Positions 22,981-36,000 of a stretch of 64,000 bases of DNA are shown piece by piece. A model generated the notes under the pieces. The model saw nothing but the letters and a program-made list of their open reading frames with translations, made no database searches and was not told the DNA's origin. Source of the stretch: Anaeramoeba flamelloides. Taxonomy: Eukaryota; Metamonada; Anaeramoebidae. The translations under genes were made by a program, and so were the position numbers. Numbering within the stretch: position 1 is the stretch's first letter; the number at the start of each line of letters is the position of its first letter. The stretch is from assembly GCA_027625915.1 (NCBI GenBank), contig JANTQA010000060.1, positions 2,170,001 to 2,234,000 of the forward strand, read 5' to 3'.

Positions 22981-24907
22981 ATCGTTCTGGCAATCAAAAA
23001 AAAAATTACAAATCAATAAGTTAATCAAAAAAAAAAAATTGAAAAAGAAAGAAAAAAATTTAAAAAATATATTTAAAAATTTTGAAGGTAATAAAAAAAT
23101 AATAAGAACCAAAGGTTAGAAAAAAGTTATTATAATTTTTTAAATAAAAAAAATCAGAATATAAATAATATTAAGTTATAAAATTAAAATCACGTTGAGT
23201 TGAAAATAGTTTTCTATTAATGTACTATTATGATTTAATATCCATATAAGAAAAGGTTTTTGAATTAATAAAAACAGATTATCAGAATTTATCACCCTCC
23301 CCCATTTAAATTCTAACTAACAACTAAAGGATTAAGATCAAATTTCCATAATAAAATATTATCATTAAAGTATAAAAAGATCGTTTGATTAGATCTCAAA
23401 TAAATATCATTTATGATTAATAATTTAAAGCTCTTTGTGTTTTTTTTTAACTAATAAATCAATATAATTTATTTAACTCGAAATAAAAAATTACTTTTAT
23501 TAACTAGAAGACAACACCCATTTTAGAATAAACCACATTTTCAAGAAATATACTATCTATCCAAAATTAAAAACATTGTAAAAAATCTCTTCTTAGAGGA
23601 CTAATAAAAATACTAAAGAAATTTTCAAGTTAAATTTAACATCAAATTTTTTAAAAAATACCTGATCTTAATATTGAAGAACAAAGTAAAAAACTGATTA
23701 CTATAATAATTAGCTAACTTTTAAAACTATTACGAGAAAATGAATTATTGATTTAAAAATTATGATCCTATTTTACCGATTTTGAAAAATTACTAAAATC
23801 ACATTATTTATCAATTAATATAAAAAAAAATTAATTTCTAGAAAGGAAAAAGAAATCATATTGTATATGAATAAAGATTTTAAATTTACCTCTAAAAGAG
23901 AATCACCAACCTTTATTTTACTTCGTATAAAAAACTATATTAATTACAAAAAAAAATATAATTAATTATTTTATACTTTGAAAAAAAATAATTTCTTGAT
24001 TCAACTCAATCTGAAACAGTTTCAAAAAAATTATTTCCTTTTTTTTAAAAAAAAAAGATCTCTAAAAAACAAAACAACCTTTCGATTACAGGATTAAACA
24101 AAATACTTTTTTTAAAAATCTGTAAAATTCATCATATAACTAAAAGAAATAACTGTTAATTTGATTATTTTTAATCAATAATTAATATACGATCTTTATT
24201 ATTTCAATGAATTAGTAATATCACAAAGATTTATCCTTGTAAATAATTTTAACTTTTATTTTTCAATTTTAAAATATCTTGAAAAAAATAAAATTAAAAT
24301 AAATTAATAATTCTAATCCTAAAAAATATATAAATATAATTATACCTCTTATTTTATAAAAATAAAACAGATTGGTTTTTATTATCTTTATATTTGAAGA
24401 AAAATATTTTCCTAATCTTTTAAATTTCAAGAAATTGGATAACTATTTAAGAATAAAATAAATGATCTATTTTATTTTCTGATCTTCAAGAATATAAATA
24501 TTTGATCTATTTTTCTGTTATTTTTAAAGTAAGACTAAATTTGAAAACATTATTTGTTCATACAATCTTAGAAATTACCAAAAGTTAGATTTCTTAAAAA
24601 AAAAAAAATTTTTTGCAAATTTTTTCTTTTTCAATCCTAAAACCAACAAAAAAGGATCAGAGATCTTTTTAACTGAAAATTTCAATTGCAAAAAAGAATA
24701 TTTTTAAAATGTATTTCATTTCTTTTAAGTTGAGAAAGAATTTTTGTTTATCAGGTGTAATCTGATCCCTTGTGAAACAAAAAAGATCCCTTTTATCTTT
24801 TGGGAAAAAAAATAAATATCTGTTACTAATCACTTAGGAAGATAATACCGAGCCTTTTTAAAAAACAAAGATCCAAATTTCATTTTTTTACCATTATTAA
24901 TAAAAGA
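22981..24907. other. AT-rich spacer
   Basis: No gene or known repeat recognised; mostly A and T runs. The last 100 bases are the 5' flank of the CAP-Gly gene. Confidence 0.5.
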
Positions 24908-25698
24908 ATGTCGCAAAAAAAGATTGGTGATAGTTGTAAGGTATTTAATCAAAAGGGAAAAATCAAATTTATTGGAAAAACAAAATTTGCAACTGGAAAT
25001 TGGGTTGGAATCGAGCTAGATAATTCAGGTTTGAAAAAACCACTTTTGTTTTTTTTTTGATTCTTTTTTTTTTTTCCTCATTGTGTGAATGTTGAAAATA
25101 TATTATCTCTTTAGTTGGAAGAAATTCAGGCTCAGTTGATGGAATTAAATATTTTGAATGTAAAGAAAATTGTGGGATCTTTGTCAGGGGATCTGTTCTT
25201 GAAAGAAAAAACAAAAAAAACCAGTTTGAAGAAAAAGAAGATCCCTTGTTGGTCGAAACACTAAACGAACATCGTTATTTAGTCGACCAAATCTTAACAC
25301 AAAAGTCAACTAAATTGGATCAGATACACGAATTAGAAGAAAAACTTAAAAAACAAGGAAGAAAGGGCAGACAGTTCCTTCGTGTTGCCAATCAAATCCA
25401 AGAAAGAAGAAAGAAAATTGATTTATTATTAAGAAGAACTCGGCATTTAGAATTATTACAAACACAAAACAAAAGATCAAAGCAACTCCTTGAAAATCCG
25501 AAAGACATAAATACCGAGTCAAACAAACCACTCCTTCGCCAATACATTCAAAAATTAAAGAAAAAAAGAGAACAACTTGATGCAAAAATAAAGAAAGACA
25601 ATAATATTGTGATCGGGTTAATAAAAAAAAAAAATATTAAGCAATTACAAATTAAAGACATCCAAGAAACAGACAAATTATTAAAAAGTAAGCAATAG
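24908..25698 (+). CDS. CAP-Gly domain protein with C-terminal coiled coil, two exons
   Basis: Exons 24908-25028 and 25115-25698 give 234 residues. The 86-nt intron runs GTTTGA...CTTTAG and is required, because the CAP-Gly domain is split between TTGGGTTGGAATCGAG (exon 1) and the GKNDG-type loop (exon 2). The domain covers about residues 5-75: GNWVGIELDNS, then VGRNSGSVDGIKYFEC at 41-56, and CGIFV. The usual GKNDG tubulin-tail loop reads GRNSG, so binding may be altered. Residues about 110-234 are charged, with heptad-like Leu/Ile spacing, and predict a coiled coil. CAP-Gly proteins bind the EEY/F tails of tubulin or EB proteins. The full-length architecture is shorter than CLIP-170 or p150Glued, and I do not assign an orthologue. 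Confidence 0.85.
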
Positions 25699-28600
25699 AT
25701 AGCTTTTTTTTTTTTAAATCTCTTTTGTAATGTAATTTTCCAGTAAACAATTAAAAAATTTTCATTTCAAAAATCCTGTTTTCAACATAATTCCAAGAAC
25801 AAACACAACACCTTTGCAAACCAATTAAAAGGTACAATTGTTTGTCATTAATTTGGCTTTTCCCGATTGAATTTTAGAGACAAAATAAATGTTTTTTATT
25901 TAGAATTTAAGGACTCTTAAAATTTGAATATTCGTTCACTATAATTATGTGTCTAAATTCATATTTAACGGACTTGAGCAATGTCAAATCAATTAAAATT
26001 TTTAAAATCTAAAATTTATGTGTTTTTTTTTTCTTAACATTTGCAATTTGGAGACAACCTATTTTATCCTTTTTAAATCCCAAAATTTTGAAGATCCTTA
26101 AGATAAATTATATTATTACAAAAGACATACATTAAACTCATCCTTATAAAAGCAATTGTGTATGGAAAGTTTAATGACTGCCATTGACGAATTAATAAAT
26201 GAAAAAAAAATTATTTCATTTTTCGACAAAAATTGATTTCATCACTCAATTCGGAAAAGAAAAACAAGATTGTGACAAACCAATGAAAATTTAAAAAGAA
26301 ATTGTTTTTATTTATTTTGAAGGGGGTAATTTCCTGATTACAGGGGTGCAACAAAATAATTAACTGATCCCAATCTCTTCGTATCACCACTACTACTTGA
26401 GAGAATTTTATTTAACTCTTTAATCTAGATTTTTCAAATCTACATAATACAGAAGTAGGGTGTCTCCTAGTATAAACATATTAATAATTATACCCCTCAA
26501 AAATTGGCAAATTTAGAATTTGTCCCATCCATGTATAGCCCTAATTTCTAAATTTATATTTAGAAATTTTAATAAAGAATAATCATAATTTTCTATATCA
26601 TTAACCAATTGGAAGATAAATAATGTGCCTTTATTTTGAATAATGCCGAAGGTATTATTTTTATTTTTATTTTGTTTATTTGGATAAATTCTTAAGGGTC
26701 TAGTCATTCACTGTGAGTTTTCTTCATACCCGAGGAGTGACTTGAAACTAAAAAGGGGTATTGTGAAATTGCCCTTCTTTTGATTGGCATTTTTCGAATA
26801 ACAAAAAAACAAAATTGAGAGGATCTTATTGGCAAAAAATTCAATAACAAATAAAAAATTTCATCTTTTTCCTCATTGGCAAAAAATTTAATTTAAAAAA
26901 AAAATTCATTGAATTCTCTAATAGGCAAATTATTCAATTAAAAAAAAAAAGTTTCAAGGTAGAGTTCTCATTTAAAAAAAAAATCAAATAAAAAAAAAAA
27001 TTACTTGTTTCTTTTTTTAAATTACCAAAGGTTTAAATTTCTTCAATTTTAAACAAATTGTTTTCTAAAAGTACACAATCAATTTAATTCGACGTAATCC
27101 ACTTTGTGATTATTTTGTAACAATCTAAATTTGACAATGTAAGGATATTGTATCATTCTTTTGAGGGAATAAGAACTAATTTGAGGATAAAAAAAAAGCA
27201 AAAAATCTATCTGCAAAATCTTTCAAAAAACAACAAAGAACAAACACTTCAAAACTAGCACAGTTATTTTCAAAATTGTATAATTCAGAACCATTCTAAT
27301 TGGAATTTGAGTGTCACTCTTTGACGTTTTTTTCTAAAAATGACCTCCTTTTTGATTGTTGATTTTTCAAGATCGATAGTACATCAAAGGTTGAATAGTT
27401 TATGATTGGTATTAGGCACTCATAAAAATTATAAAATTTTTTTAATCCATTAAAGAAAATTATTTTTAACCGTAATGACTCGACCCTTAAATCCAATTTT
27501 TTTTGATTTTGTACTTCATACCGATTGGGCCTTTGCAACAGAATTAATTTTTGATAATTTGATCATAACAATCACTTTGAAATCAATAATAAATCACAGA
27601 AATAAAATTTATTTGTAATTATTTCGAAAATTAAAACATAATTAGAAATTGACCTGAACTTTAAAAATTCAAAATATTTCGTGGAATGATAAAGGTTAAA
27701 AACAGAAAATCAAAAACCTCTCGTGCATCCACTTTAGTGTTCCAAAACGATTCGCTTTTCATTCTTTATAATTTATCAAAATATGAATAAATCCAATTTA
27801 AAATAGAACAGAAAAACAATTTTTGAATAGAACTATTTTTAAATTAATGTTAATTTTTTACATAAAGTGATTATTTTAACCATTATATATCATTTTATCC
27901 TTATTTGTGTTTTTTATTTTTCTTATGATTTTTTTATCAATACTTCTCAAAGTTCCAAAAAAAGCTATTTAACAAAAAAAAAAAGAAAAGAAATAAATTT
28001 GAATAAACCAGTCTTGAGTGAAAATGTAAATAATAATTAATTTTCTTTATTATTAAAATGAGAATGTTGAATTTAAATAAATAATTACAAGATTTTTTTT
28101 GTGATTCAACGTATTTACTTTTGGTTTAATTATATTCAGTTACAGTGGAAAAAGCTAAATCTGTGTTTGGTTTTGATCTATCAAGAAGGAAATTAACCAA
28201 ATTTATCAATAAATTGAAAAAAATATGAGATTGTGTATATTCCAAATAAATTGTTATTAATTGAATCAATGGTGTTTTACCAATTTTACAAATTCAGATT
28301 TTGAAAAATTCAAATAACTTTTGAAAAATTCCAATAAGGTATTTCTAAAAAAGTGGTGCATTTATTTTTATACTTGATAGAAATTTCTTTTTATTATTAG
28401 TATTATTGAAGAAATGTAAATTATACTTTAGATGGTCTTTTAACAGAAATTTCCTTTCAGAAATTTAAGTTTAAAATCATACTATTTCATGATTATTCAA
28501 TGGGAGGGACACACCCAATTTATTTATATTTCTTTAAAAAGCAAAAAATTGTAAAAATAAAATCAAAAATTTAAAAGGTTAAAAAGTAAAAAAACAAAAA

Positions 28601-29620
28601 ATTAAATTTTAAAAGCTTTTAAAAGAAGTAATTGGTAAAAAATCAAAAAAAACCATACCAATGCTATCTTTAATTAAGAAAGAATACCCAAAATAACGAG
28701 CCACGATACTTTTAGTTAATTTAATTTAATTTGATAATTGATCCTGAATGTTCATTTGAGGGTTGTTGTTTAATTGTTGAAATTTCTTTTTTCTTTTTGA
28801 TCTGATTTGCCACAAACCTTTGGTCATTTTAGTCTTTACCTTTTCTTTTTTATTTTAATGCTATTCATACTGCCGTGTTTCATTTCTCCATTATTAGCAA
28901 GTAACAACTTGATCTTTTTTCCTTTGTAACTCTTCTTTCCAATAAAAAGAAGATTCAACCATGGGGAAAAAATGGAAAAAAAAATGAAATTTCTTTTTAT
29001 TAGTGATTCTATTAGTGAATTGGTAATATTATATTAAGTGAAATATTTAATGCTACTTAAATCAGGGACTATATTGTCTGTATATTTCAGTATATGTTAA
29101 CCAAAGTCATTCCAAAAAATGAAAAAAAAAAAATCGAACAACTTTTTTGGTGAAAAATAGATACAGTCAATTTTAATTAAAAACGGGCAATACCACAAGT
29201 ACACAAATGATTTTTGAAAAAATAAAATACTCAGTTATAAGTTTCCCATTCGACTTGGAAATTTAGTCAAGATTAAACCTCTCTTAGGAAAACAATAATT
29301 TTTGGATCAAAAAGAAAATAATAAATCACCAATTTTCACCCCCTTGAAAAACGCGATAAATTGAGATCTTAAACTTTCATCTTTTTTATTTAGGTAATTG
29401 CTTTTCCATACTAAAAAAAAAATTGAATTATTAATTAAGAATCAATAAATAATTGTTAATAATTTTGGATATTTGAATTGTTTTATTAGGGATTAAGTTT
29501 AATAAAGATATTTCAAAATAATTTCCCACTCTTTTTTGGATATAGCTTATATATAATCATAAATAAACCTACTTCAATTAATATTTAAAAAAAAGATCTT
29601 TCTTTATTTAAAATTTAAAA
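25699..29620. other. AT-rich spacer, no clear gene
   Basis: A weak inverted pair, GAAGGGGGTAATTTC near 26320 and GAAATTGCCCTTC near 26775, could be the ends of an old 470 bp element. A minus-strand open stretch at 27314-27538 looks slightly protein-like but has no ATG. TACAGTCAATTTTAATTAAA at about 29162 resembles a MITE tip, but no partner end is seen. No gene supported. Confidence 0.4.
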
Positions 29621-31921
29621 ATGGGACGAATGATAATTTTTATTGACTTTCTAACTGAAAAAATATTAAATTTGTGTAAAAATACAAAAAATAAAATAAA
29701 ATTCAAACAAATAAAAAAAACGACTATAGGAAAATATTTAAAAAAAGAATCAGAAAATGATATAAATATTACAAAATTATTACAAAGTAAAAAGACACTC
29801 GAAACTGAATTTTCACTCTCAATAATGTTACCCAAGGAATCTGTTCAAGAATATTTAGATAAAAAAAAAAAATTAACAAAGCAAATCTCAATCTTAAATT
29901 CAAATATTGAATCGTTTTATCATTTAAGCAATACTGACGAAACGTTGCATATCTCAGAGAATAAAAAAAAATTAAAAAGTTTGTTGAATATTCATAAATA
30001 CATTTATGCCAGCGGGGAGGTGGAAGATCAAAATGATAATGATGATGATGATGGTGATGATGATGATGAAAAAAAGAATAAAATGAATTGGGTACCATTA
30101 ATTTTTAAAAAATATCCAAAAATACTTGAAATGAGGGAAAGGTTACGTCCACTAACAAAGGTTACATCCTTTTCAAGAATCAAAACATCCATTAAAGATA
30201 AATATATATCGCCAATATCAACTCAGACACATTTGCAATTAATATTAAATTATTATGATAATTTGAAAAATAAAAATGATATTATTGAAAAAATTGAAGA
30301 AGAAATAGGAATACCATTTTCGCCAAATGTAATAAAATACCCATTTTTAACATTTTCGAAAATCCCTTTAATTTCATTATTAAAATATTCGATCGAAGAT
30401 TTTTCAAAAATTTTAAAGCAATTAACAAATAACGAAATAGAAGGAAATCATAATATTAATGCCGTGACTAAACAGATCAATAGTGGTAGTCTTAATTATA
30501 ACGAATGCTTTTTAAATATAAATGATCTATCAATTTGGAATGATTTGGAAGATAATGAAAATAATATTATTCTTGATCAAAAATTAATTAGCCAGGGAAT
30601 TTTACCAGAAAATGATAAATTCCATGCAATAGATTTGGCTTCCATTAATAAACTTTTTCAAAGACTTGTAATGAATGATTTAATACAATTGGACTTATTA
30701 AGATTAACGCTTATGACTTATCGGATTTGGACTACTCATCATCATTTCTTATACAAAATCATTCAATGTTATAAAATACCAAGAACGATTAAAAAGCCTA
30801 AGTGGTGTAAAAAAGCAATAACAATTTCGAAAATCCGTAAGCAGGCTTTATTTATTATTTATTATTGGGTTAAGGAGTATTGGGAAATCATACCCCCAAG
30901 GGTTCAAACAACATTATCAATGTTTCTCGAGAAAGATGCTTTAAGAATATTTCCAAAAATTGCGAGTGATTTATTAAAATTAATAAAGAAAAAAGATTTA
31001 ATTTATGAAAAAAAAAAGTTATGTGAAGAAAATGAAAATGGAAACGGAAATGGAAACGGAAACGGAAACGGGAATGAAAATGGAAAGGAAAAGGAAAGGG
31101 AAATTGAAAATGAAAATAATAGGGAAGAAAATACTTTAAAAATCCTTTCTATCAAATCACAAAATGCGATTTATCCAAAAAATATCTTTTCTCCCGACTT
31201 TCAAATAAATGAACTGACACCCTTAGAATTATCACGGCAAATTACAATTTTCATTTTTGATATTTTTAAGAAATGCAAACCGATCAAAATATTTACTGAA
31301 AATTACAAAAAAAAAAAAAAGACTGCCATTAAATGTAAAAATATTTCATTAATTACCAAATCGTGTAATTCAATTTCAAAATTCTTTATAGAGGAAATAT
31401 TAAAAGAAACTTTTATATTTGAGCGGGTCCAAAAGCTGGATTGGGCACTTAAAACGATAATTTTCCTTTACCAAATGCAAAATTATCACGGGACTATGGG
31501 AATGTTATCAGCCTTGCGCAACAGAGCAATACAACGCCTTAAGGCAACTTGGGGGCAAATAGACCAGGAGGAATTTGACTCGTTACAAGAAATTAAAAAA
31601 ACACTTTCAGAATCTTACCACTACAGGTCATATAGAAAACGATTAGAAGTGATAAAGCTTCCCGCCATTCCGTATTTTGGCGTGTATTTGGCCGATATTG
31701 AAAATATTAAAATGATAGATAATAAAATCAATGGGCTGATAAATTTAAGTAAAATGAAAAAAATCTATCAAATAATCACACAAATTGAACGGTTCCAAAA
31801 GCAATCTTATAATTTCCAAAGAATTTCCCAAGTACAATCACGATTATCTCAACTTAAAGATAATTTGACATTAAGGAAATGGGATAACGACAGCCTACGT
31901 CTTGAACCAAGAAAAAAATAA
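29621..31921 (+). CDS. Ras guanine-nucleotide exchange factor (RasGEF_N + RasGEF/CDC25)
   Basis: A single-exon protein of 766 residues. RasGEFs open the nucleotide site of Ras-family GTPases at membranes. Residues about 336-440 fit the RasGEF_N (LTE) domain, with LMTYRIWTTHHHFLYKIIQ and later YYWVKEYWEIIP. Residues about 531-760 fit the CDC25 catalytic domain: LTPLELSRQITIF at its start, YHGTMGMLSALRNRAIQRLK, LPAIPYFGVYLADIENI, then a long helix and a terminal SLRLEPRKK, the standard end of the domain. Low-complexity tracts lie at about 137-152 (Asp) and 469-500 (Asn-Gly hexanucleotide repeat, then Lys/Glu). No other signalling domain is recognised in the first 330 residues. The start is the ATG in TTTAAAAATGGGA. 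Codon use is strongly A/T-ending, unlike the reductase and ARF genes. Confidence 0.9.
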   Translation: MGRMIIFIDFLTEKILNLCKNTKNKIKFKQIKKTTIGKYLKKESENDINITKLLQSKKTLETEFSLSIMLPKESVQEYLDKKKKLTKQISILNSNIESFYHLSNTDETLHISENKKKLKSLLNIHKYIYASGEVEDQNDNDDDDGDDDDEKKNKMNWVPLIFKKYPKILEMRERLRPLTKVTSFSRIKTSIKDKYISPISTQTHLQLILNYYDNLKNKNDIIEKIEEEIGIPFSPNVIKYPFLTFSKIPLISLLKYSIEDFSKILKQLTNNEIEGNHNINAVTKQINSGSLNYNECFLNINDLSIWNDLEDNENNIILDQKLISQGILPENDKFHAIDLASINKLFQRLVMNDLIQLDLLRLTLMTYRIWTTHHHFLYKIIQCYKIPRTIKKPKWCKKAITISKIRKQALFIIYYWVKEYWEIIPPRVQTTLSMFLEKDALRIFPKIASDLLKLIKKKDLIYEKKKLCEENENGNGNGNGNGNGNENGKEKEREIENENNREENTLKILSIKSQNAIYPKNIFSPDFQINELTPLELSRQITIFIFDIFKKCKPIKIFTENYKKKKKTAIKCKNISLITKSCNSISKFFIEEILKETFIFERVQKLDWALKTIIFLYQMQNYHGTMGMLSALRNRAIQRLKATWGQIDQEEFDSLQEIKKTLSESYHYRSYRKRLEVIKLPAIPYFGVYLADIENIKMIDNKINGLINLSKMKKIYQIITQIERFQKQSYNFQRISQVQSRLSQLKDNLTLRKWDNDSLRLEPRKK

Positions 31922-32535
31922 ATGTTATTTTATTTTTTTTATTTTTTCTTTCTCTTGGTTAGACTTTTGAAGAAATAAGTTGAATTTATTAATTTGTTTA
32001 TTTATTGCCAGATTGGAACAAAAGGGTGAAATGGCATCCAAATCGGAGAAGAATGTTTTGATGAAAATTAAATTCAATAAAAAAAATTAATACTTGAAAT
32101 GGTAATCAAAAAAAAAAAAAAAAAAAAAAAGAGTAAGAAAAAGTTGAATTAAATCTCAAATTAGCAATTTTTATTGTTTATTATATTTTTTTGAATAAAA
32201 TCTTAACGTGCATTACGATGTATTGTTCAATTAAAAAGCATAAAAATTTATTTTTCAAATTTTTTTTCGGGTTATGAATTAAATATCTATTTTGAATTTT
32301 TCAACTAATATTTAATAAACAAAATCAAATATTTTTTAAAAATTCATAATTTAATAATAATATTAAAAGAAAAATCAATTTAGAAATTTAAATAATAAAA
32401 TGACATTATTTCAAATAAAATCATTATCTTTTATTATTTTCCCATTTACTTTTTTTGAGGATTAGCTTTTTTACTCTTTAAAAAAGAAATTTTTTTTTTT
32501 TTTGGAAATTAAAAAGTAGAGAAAAGGAAAAACTA
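31922..32535. other. RasGEF 3' flank and spacer
   Basis: An A run of 23 bases lies at 32108-32130. At about 32027-32089, after a TTGCCAG that resembles a splice acceptor, a short open stretch (MASKSEKNVLMKIKF) runs to a stop. I could not join it in frame to the RasGEF, and it is probably chance. Confidence 0.35.
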
Positions 32536-32539
32536 TTAA

Positions 32540-33060
32540 TTAACGGTGTGGATTTATTATTTGGCGGATATCATTGGATAAGAGAAATTGTGGTGTTAAT
32601 TTAACTTCTTCTTATATACAATCCCCAGTCACTTGGATTAACTTTGTGTGAGTATTATAACAATACCTTATACTGGAATTAACTTCTGGGAAGTTTGGGT
32701 AATAATTCCAGTTGCGGAGACTAACTACTGCTGAGTGTCGAATGACGTAAATCGGGTGGTACTATGGCAATTCAAAAATTTTCAACATGATCAGCATAAA
32801 AGGAATAAACTATAACCTACCCAACTCTTTGGGTAGAAAATAGAACTTTTATTAAATTTTAAACCTTTTTTTTTTAATCTCTTTTCTTACAGAAAACTAA
32901 ATTGAATTTAAAATACTTCTAATGGCTGTAATTAAAAGGTATTTTGACTACTCTTTGAATTAGGAGTCACAAATTTAGTTCCTTTAAAACTCGCCCTTGA
33001 ACGGATTAAGAGCTCTTTAGTACTTAATCCTTACCAATGAAGCCTACTCTCGTTCATTTC
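32540..33060 (+). ncRNA. Candidate structured non-coding RNA(s), unidentified
   Basis: This stretch is richer in G and C than anything around it, and no long frame is open. It is dense in perfect short hairpins: AATCC/GGATT (32620-32639), GTATT/AATAC (32652-32666), a nested pair in which ACTGGAATTA (32672-32681) pairs with TAATTCCAGT (32703-32712) around ACTTC-TGG-GAAGT, CTACCCAA/TTGGGTAG with a 4-base loop (32817-32836), and GGATTAAG/CTTAATCC (33003-33030). A T10 run at 32866-32875 could end a Pol III transcript. I compared it from memory with U1-U6, U3, SRP, RNase P/MRP and tRNA signatures and found no match. Strand is assumed from the T run. The two hairpin groups on either side of the T10 run may be separate genes. 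A decayed protein gene is the main alternative. Confidence 0.4.
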
Positions 33061-36000
33061 TTGCTTTTCTTTCTCTTTTTATAGTATCTTATATATATAT
33101 ATATATATATATATTCTATTTGACAAAAAGGGGCTATTATTTGGGTTATAATCTTCCAATGTTATTGATGATATAATAATTACAGAAAAAATATTGTAGG
33201 GTGTAAAAGTTAAACAGGTGATATTTTTATCGAATCGCTTCAATGTCAATATTAAAAAAAAAAAATAAACACTTTTTAAACCCCAATTCAACCGTTGTAA
33301 CACACCAAAATTCAATTATTGGAAAAAAAAATGTTATTTAATCAATTCAAGAAGAAATACCAAATGGGGGCAGTTTACCAATGAAAATCTTAACAATTAT
33401 TTATAAATTACAATACTCATAAAATAAAAAATAAAAAATTATCAAATACTAATAAATCAAGATTGTGTTCAAAATTCTTGGAGAGAGCAAAACAAAAAAA
33501 TACATTGAAAAATTTATTTAAATTCTATTAGGAATATTGATCGATCAAAGATTAAGATACTATTAACTAATTTTATTTTAGTTCTTCTTTTTTAAACAAC
33601 TCAACTTTAACACAATTTCAATTCTTCAAAAAATTATTGATAGATAGAAACAGGTCGTATAATTCAAAAAAAAATAAAATGAAAATTAAAAACTAAAAGA
33701 TCAAAAAATGATTTTCATATTTTTCAAAAATAACAATTTATAAAGGATTTGAATGAAATTGAATTCTTGTGATTCTTTTAACCGTTTTGAATGTGTTTGA
33801 AATTTTGAATTTTAGTTTAGGTTTTCTAAAAAAAAAGAATGCATTGATTTTAAATAAGATTTTGGGTCATGGGTATAATATAAAGGAATCTATTAATAAA
33901 ACCTCTCTTTTTTTAGAGATAATATAAACAGTTTTACTATTTAACAAATTAAGATTAAGGATTGATCGAGAATTCCAACCATTCATAAATTGAAAAATGA
34001 TTTTTGGGTAATACAAAATTTGAAAAAAAACTAATATTTAGGAATTATTTTAACTTAATCCTCAACAAATAAAAAAATATTTTGAATAAAAAAAAATAAT
34101 AATGTACAATTTGAATAATAGCCAAAATTGAAGAATATCAAAATGATAAGAAATTTTATCAGGGGTTATTTTAGTGAATTAGAAAAATAATGCTAATAAT
34201 AAATTTTGATTGGTGATATTTTTAATATCTCTCGGAGAGAATTAATATTTTCCCCTTTTTTGGGGAAATGAAAAAAAAAAATAGAAGGGTTATTATTATA
34301 AAAGGGATAATTAAAAAACAATAATTAAAAATAAATTATAAACAATCAAACAAAATAAAAAAATAAATATTTACAATTTTTTATTCAAAAAAATAAATCA
34401 AAAAAAATGTAAAAAATTCAACCAATTTTTAAAATAATTTTGTAAATTTTTTACTAATATAGAATAACAAAAAATCAACTTAAAATTATCAAACTCAAAC
34501 AAATTAAAAAAATTGATCTAGAAATTTTAAATTGATATTTTTTAATTATTTGTTGTTCAAAATATATAAATTGGTTGGGTGGGATGATTAAAAGAGACTT
34601 TTCATTTTTTTTTTCGAAGATTAGTCAAGATGTTCTATTTGATCAATATAAAAATTAAAAATTTTATTTATCCCACAAATCATATAATATTAATAAATAG
34701 AAACTCCCAACATCATAAAAAATAATTTTGAATAAAAAAAAAATAATAATGTTCAATTTGAATAATAGCCAAAATTGAAAGAATAAGTAAGTGGTAAGAA
34801 GTTGATATTAAATATAAGCTAATTAAATCATCTTTGAAGATATGTTATTTTTGGTCATTTTTTAGCCTAGTCAGGAAAAGAATGATATTTTTTTTTTTTA
34901 AATACCAGTATTGAAAGAAAAAATCAGGAGTTTTATTAATAAAAATCGGTTGAATGATTGTGAATTGTTTTTTTTTTTTACTAAAGAGGTAATGCTTGGT
35001 TAATAAAAAAATAGAATAAATATTAAAAAATCTGGAATAATTACAAATTGAATTAAGGAAGTACATTGGTGTAAATATGAAAGTTGTAAAAAATAGAATA
35101 TTTTATAATTTTTGAGATAAAAATGGGCTTCGTATAATTTATCCAAATTTGAGTAATAAAAAATATAATTTCTGTTATTTTAATATAGTAATAATAATTT
35201 TGATCAAATAAACCTTTGGTCAATCATAATCTTTCAATTTTGAAAAAAAAATGTATTTCAAACAAAGTATTGATATTCACAAAAGGATTTTATTTTGAAA
35301 ATACCTTTGAGATCAAAAATCAGAGAAGGTGTTTCATTTACAATAATAAATATTTGGGTAAATTATTGGAAGTCCATATTTATTTCAAAAATTGTAAACA
35401 ATCTATTTTCGTATAGTCCATATTTAATCTTGTATCGATAAATTCAGTCATTTTGAGGTTTTTTAATTGTAAAAACCTTACTGAAAATTTTTTTTTGAAT
35501 TCCACGTATTATTTAAACTTTAAAATTAAAATACGATCCACAGGTCTATTTATATAAATAAAAAAAGTTAATCAGAGTTGAATCTTTAATTTTTCATTTT
35601 TTTGAAAGGTTTTTTTATATTAATTCTTTTTATTTTGATTAAATTAGGTTTTGAATCAAGAGGTGTGTTTATGAAGATGTTTAAAATTAATCCTAGAGTA
35701 AATCAAAAAATCTACTGTGGTAGGTGTTTATTTGTAAATCTTTTTTTTTTCTTTTAGAAAGCGAACACAAGGGATAAGCTTTCTAGATAAATTTGTTCAA
35801 AAAATTAAGGAAAGTAAAAAAAAAATCGATAAAAGAATACTTTTAGAAGATGTATTTTTGCTTTATATGGTTATTTTTTTAGTGATAAAAAAAGGCAGTT
35901 ATCTTATATTTCTTGTCACCCATTATTATTTATAATTATTTATAAGATCATTTTTTGGCAAATTTACTACCAAAATTCTTTTTTCAAATATTTTTCTGAA

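Noticed and set aside
26320-26795. Possible old element with GAAGGGGGTAATTTC-type ends
   Set aside because: Inverted similarity is only about 13 bases with gaps, there is no target duplication and no second copy in the window.
29162-29185. MITE-like tip TACAGTCAATTTTAATTAAA
   Set aside because: No second end or family interior follows; probably chance.
32030-32089. Small frame MASKSEKNVLMKIKF after a splice-acceptor-like site as a last RasGEF exon
   Set aside because: The RasGEF frame already ends at the domain's normal EPRKK terminus and no donor gives an in-frame join.
34076-34790. Direct repeats 650 bp apart as possible terminal repeats of an element
   Set aside because: Similarity covers only about 65 bp, there are no terminal dinucleotides or coding signals between, and the borders are ragged.
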